A DNA stretch of 64,000 nucleotides from Patiria miniata. Lineage: Eukaryota; Echinodermata; Asteroidea; Valvatida; Asterinidae. Positions 60,184-64,000 of the stretch are shown here, piece after piece. Position 1 is the first letter of the stretch. Every line of letters begins with the position of its first letter. The notes under the pieces are model-generated. The model had not been told where the DNA came from, did no database searches, and saw only the letters and a list, made by a program, of their open reading frames with translations. Where the stretch lies: assembly GCF_015706575.1 (NCBI RefSeq), contig NW_024037056.1:5469176-5533175 (forward strand), given 5' to 3'. The position numbers and the translations under genes were made by a program.

Positions 60184-62266
60184 ACGTGACAAACAATGCC
60201 TGCAGGGCCCGATGAGCCATTTCCAAAACCTCGGTTTCGGCATACTGCGTGGCTCCTTTACTTTTAGGCCGCTAGTTGTAGAACATTAGTGCTCATGCAG
60301 ACTAGCTAACTATTATTTGAAAGTGCTCAATGATTGTAAAATATGAAAATGGTTTCGGTTGCTGAACACCATGACATACTGTGCAAAAACTGGCCTGTCA
60401 TTTGGGCAATGATTGAGGGCGCTAGAACGGGTTCGATTCTAAATCGCCCTCATTAGTCGACCGAGCCCAATAGTGCACTGTGATTGGCTAGTTGTAGTCC
60501 ACAACTGATTGTGCACGCACAGATTACCTATTTCCATTGGATATCATTGTTATAATTTAAATATAATGTGTATATATGTTATAATTTTAATTTAATGTAT
60601 TATTTTAATTTGATAATCGAGCATGAGTCTTTCAGTACTTATTTTTCTTTGCTCTGACGCGACATTTAAAGAGGAGCTCTTTGTGCTAAGAAAAATAACA
60701 CTCACAAATTTACACTTTTGTAAATTTATGTTAGCCGTAATATTCTTCAGCTGCACATCATTTATACATCAATGAAAACAGAAACTTTATTTAATTGTTA
60801 ATTAAAAGGCTATACCCATCGCAACAGTACATATTTATCTGAATAAAATTGATTAATTAAATGGTAAGGCAAATATTGCATCCCGTTTCTGATGAACATG
60901 CAAACTTTTTGTATTTAAATTTAATTTTGTCGACCAACAGTTAAATCTTGCGCCATTAAGAGGGCGGTGTCGTGACGTAAAGATAGGGCGGGATTGATAT
61001 TTTTCAATCTATATGAATTTTAAAAAAGAAAAAAAAGATGAAGCAGCCCAAAGTCGCTGATCTTTGTCTCAAGAGGGCGCCTTAATATCAGCCTGTGGTA
61101 TGTATACGTTTTCGATTTTCCAAAACCCCAACTTCATCTAAAGATTCGGCTTCACCTCTGGCTACAGAATCATTTGAAAAGCCATTTATTTTTTTAAGAA
61201 ATGGACAGTGCGCCTATATACGTTTGGCCTCTTTATAGGATTTGATATTCTTGAAGCAGGATATCGAACACTTTGAGGCATAGTCGCCCGAGATAAGGGC
61301 TTAATAAATTTCATGGAGTCGTATTTCCAAATGAACCGAGGTTTCAAAAACTCCTATGATACAATCCCAAAAAGGACAGGGAACGTAGGATCATGCTTGA
61401 AGCCAATCAACATTCTTTCTTATGATTGATTAGGGCTCTAGATACGTAAATCACCACGGTGCCGGTGTCATATGACAATCCGACTCCTGTGAAAATCGGA
61501 CTCCTTTTACCTATTATTGGTTAATCCCTCGCACGTGACCAGTGGCGTAGCCAGGAATTTTTCAGTGGGGGGGGGGGGGGGGGGGGGGGCTGGAACATTT
61601 CATGGGGGCGTCATGTAGATCAATGATAATTTTTTTAGAAACTCAAAATCTCAGTGGGGGGGGGGGGGGCGATCGACTGGGGTCCGACAAGGTTTCATGG
61701 GGGGGGGGGGGCTGTCGCCCCCACGCCCCCCCCCCGTGGATACGCCACTGCACGTGACAATTCACTCTCCTATAAATATGCCATTTTTATAGGTTATTAT
61801 CATGCTTACGCATGCGCAATACTACCAACGAGTCCATATTTTCGGATATTCACGCTAGCTACAACTGTCAAAAAGTGATCACCTTTTGAAGTCTCGATCA
61901 CTTCCTTAATAGCTTATTCAATGAGGTTAGGTTACCAGTCTAACTAGGCAAAAGTGGTTCCTGCACGCGCGCACATTCCATCCACCGCCCAGACTAGCGA
62001 CTATGCGTTTCATTACGTAATACCGCCGTATACCGAATAATAAGTCAGTACATAAAGTACTTCGCATTCCGCTTTCAATGTGTGCTTTTCTTCAAATGCC
62101 GTTTTAACGCTGCAATTTCCTGCAGTATACCTGCTTACAATGAGATAACCATACAGAGAGCACCCATGTACATGTACATGTACATGTATACGTTCGTTTT
62201 TAAGGTCATTCGGCAGTCCATTGACTAACCATAGACCATACAACACGGAATTGAACTTGTTGCAAG
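60184..62266. other. Intergenic region between the two receptor-like genes
   Basis: Contains the receptor 3' UTR, an AT-rich stretch, a hAT MITE (61540-61750) and an ATGTAC simple repeat (ACATGTACATGTACATG near 62168). No gene recognised. Confidence 0.55.
61540..61750. mobile_element. hAT MITE with CAGTGGCGTAGCCA ends and perfect 8-bp duplication
   Basis: Begins CAGTGGCGTAGCCAGG, ends TGGATACGCCACTG, flanked by CACGTGAC at 61532-61539 and 61751-61758. The interior is dominated by G and C tracts. Confidence 0.92.
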
Positions 62267-62429
62267 ATGGGTGAGCGGTTTTTGCTTGTTGTGTTCTGGG
62301 TGCTGTTGCAACTGCTGTGCAGTTTGGCTCCGATTAGCTCCATGGCTCAACCCAACTCGTCTGATGTGACGGCATACCCTCCATTGTGGGTAGACGTACC
62401 CATGCTGGAATATCCGCCGCCGGACGATG
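62267..62429 (+). CDS. First coding exon of a secreted or receptor protein, probable paralogue of the upstream receptor (partial)
   Basis: ATG 62267 opens a 54-codon exon ending at the donor GATG/GTAAGT in phase 1. The first 28 residues form a strong signal peptide (FLLVVFWVLLQLLCSLAP), then a Pro-rich stretch. Exon length (163 nt) and phase are identical to exon 1 of the receptor at 54386-54548, 7.9 kb upstream on the same strand, and both start with a signal peptide. I infer a tandem relative, but the remaining exons lie outside or are not recognisable in the last 1.6 kb. Confidence 0.6.
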
Positions 62430-62579
62430 GTAAGTTGTTACACAGTTATGACGTGACACTATTATTAAAGGAAATACATGTTTGTATTTTTTACCTATTT
62501 CCCCATTCACAAACATGTGGGCTACAAATAGTACCTTTTTTGTACAACAAATACGTTCATAATCAATTTTTGAAAACTT

Positions 62580-62786
62580 TTGCAACCTAGAGGCCACTCC
62601 ACGATTGTGTACAAAGTCTATGGAGAGTCACGAAAATTTTCTAAGTATTTCCTAACCAAATTGGAAAAGTTTCTCAGTCCCAGATTCATGCATCTTTATT
62701 ATTATAATTATACCATCATTTTAATTTTGCAATGAATGACCTTCATTAAGATGATATATGAAGAAAAAAGTGGCGTCAGGTTGCAA
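62580..62786. mobile_element. TTGCAACCTGACGCCACTT-family MITE, reverse copy
   Basis: Ends TTGCAACCTAGAGGCCACTC (eroded) and AAGTGGCGTCAGGTTGCAA; internal landmarks 'gtgtacaaagtctatggaga' and 'agtcccagattcatg' are in reverse order relative to 14215-14433. Confidence 0.85.
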
Positions 62787-63015
62787 CATTTTTCCCTCAA
62801 TTTTCATGAAAATATATGAGCAAAATGAGCTATATTTTGTTTCGTTATTCACATGATTTAGTTCAACCATGGTTCAACAATGTATTGGAGTACATACATC
62901 ATGTAAATATTGTACGTGAGGATACTTTTTTCCCAATCTTTAGTTGGTGCTGCATACAAAACTGATCAAGATGTTTTAAGTAAAATCTGATCCTCTAAAA
63001 CTCTTGTTAAAGTCA

Positions 63016-63300
63016 AGGCCGGATCCAGAACACTTTTTTTGGGGGGGGGGGGGCAAAAACACTTTTTGTTCCCGAAAAAGTGGTCCAAAAATTTGCCGCC
63101 CATAATTTAATATTAAAAGCAAGGGGAGAGGGTGTAATTGTATTGTTTTTGTTGAGTTTTGTGGGTGGTGTACCCAAAGGCCGCCTTTTTTGCGACGTTA
63201 CTAAAAAAAAACTGTGTTCTTTTTTTGGGGGGGGGGGGGGGCGGGGGGGGGGGCGGGGGTCATGGCCCCCGTTGCCCCCCCCCCCCCCAATCTGCTGTTG
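63016..63300. mobile_element. Truncated hAT-like copy of the CAAGGGCGGATCCA family
   Basis: The left end reads CAAGGCCGGATCCAGAAC. Long G and C tracts follow, as in 43661-43962, but the right inverted end is missing. Confidence 0.6.
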
Positions 63301-63673
63301 GGTAAAGTACATATATTTGATATGTATATCGGACAGATATTGGACATATGGTGAGATGTTTGTCTATTATTAACCAGCCACTAAATAGACACCATGTCAT
63401 TCATGTCATTATTATCTATCTTTACTCCAGAGCACAATTTTCCATTTAGTGGTACAAAGTCTACCCAATCATTGTAGGAAGTCTTGGTCGGGGGGGGGGG
63501 GGGGTTGTAAAAACTTTCAGTTTGTAATTTATGACTGCAATAAAGAAAATGGCCTCTTTGTTGCGTATCCGTTTTCCTAGCTCTTCAAAACAGTTAAATA
63601 AATAATATATTTACGGCAGGGGAAAAAATCCTTTATTTTGTATCAAGTTCAAAATATATTTGTCTGTGGCCAA

Positions 63674-63704
63674 CCATGGAGGAATAAGAAATATTCCTCC
63701 ATGG
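63674..63704. other. Perfect hairpin CCATGGAGGAATA / TATTCCTCCATGG
   Basis: Thirteen-base perfect inverted repeat with a 5-base loop (AGAAA); weaker symmetry (GGCC) extends outward. No T-run follows it. Function unknown; it may be a remnant of a palindromic transposon. Confidence 0.8.
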
Positions 63705-64000
63705 GCCAACAGGGCCAAGAGAATAACAGAGAACTACCACTTGGCAGTTACGAGGTTTTTGACTTTGATTAAAACAAAAAAAGAGTACAACAGTAAATTT
63801 AATCTAAAAATTATTTACAAGGTTTGTTTATACACTATATATTCTTCCTTGTTTCGAGCTTAATTCAGTGAGGTATATATGTGAAAAGAGAAAGGTTATC
63901 TTTCTGTCCCAACTTGCTTCTTTCGCTTTTAATATGTCGGGTCAATGAAGGATTCGAAACACAGCCACTAATTTCATTAGGACTGAATATCATTTAAAAT

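Larger units (their letters stand above)
62430..64000. other. Presumed intron of the downstream gene
   Basis: Holds a MITE copy (62580-62786), a truncated hAT-like copy, a G-tract near 63490 and a 13-bp perfect hairpin at 63674-63704. No exon with domain-like content was found. Confidence 0.5.

Overview
This is a 64 kb piece of an intron-rich animal nuclear genome. The gene set and intron structure, an unusual collagen-segment GPCR, and many small DNA-transposon relics (MITEs) and tRNA-derived SINEs point to a marine invertebrate deuterostome such as an echinoderm or hemichordate. The species cannot be fixed from sequence alone. I see no prokaryotic, viral or CRISPR content.

Layout, with CDSs reconstructed exon by exon so that splice phases join: (1) 2240-6049 (+) a retinol-dehydrogenase-like SDR of the 16C family, 6 coding exons, 304 aa. 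(2) 8543-14789 (-) ADRM1/Rpn13, proteasomal ubiquitin receptor, 10 exons, 418 aa. (3) 16000-21214 (+) ABHD3-like alpha/beta hydrolase, 9 exons, 395 aa. (4) 22651-22932 (-) GEMIN7, SMN-complex subunit, 93 aa. (5) 23538-31596 (+) TTC39C, 11 exons, 612 aa, head-to-head with GEMIN7. (6) 39978-47658 (+) GATM, mitochondrial glycine amidinotransferase, 7 exons, 414 aa. (7) 54386-60183 (+) a secretin/adhesion/Methuselah-like seven-transmembrane receptor with somatomedin-B and collagen-like segments, 4 exons, 1011 aa. (8) 62267-62429 (+) the first coding exon of a probable tandem relative of gene 7, running off the window.

The genes are mostly unrelated housekeeping or metabolic loci and do not form a pathway. 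ABHD3 and TTC39C being close fits their shared location on human 18q11.2. ADRM1/ABHD3 and GEMIN7/TTC39C are divergent pairs.

Introns and intergenic DNA are densely structured. They hold TTAA-flanked, TA-flanked and 8-bp-TSD inverted-repeat elements, a SINE inserted into a 114-bp tandem array, a MITE inserted into another MITE, CACAAGTC-type minisatellites in introns of two genes, and a 145-bp satellite (52134-53430) whose units each carry AGGTCA nuclear-receptor half-sites. No intact transposase or reverse transcriptase is visible. I found no clear new biological system; the most interesting items are the gene 7/8 receptor pair, the 145-bp array, and the MITE that seems to have seeded a minisatellite.
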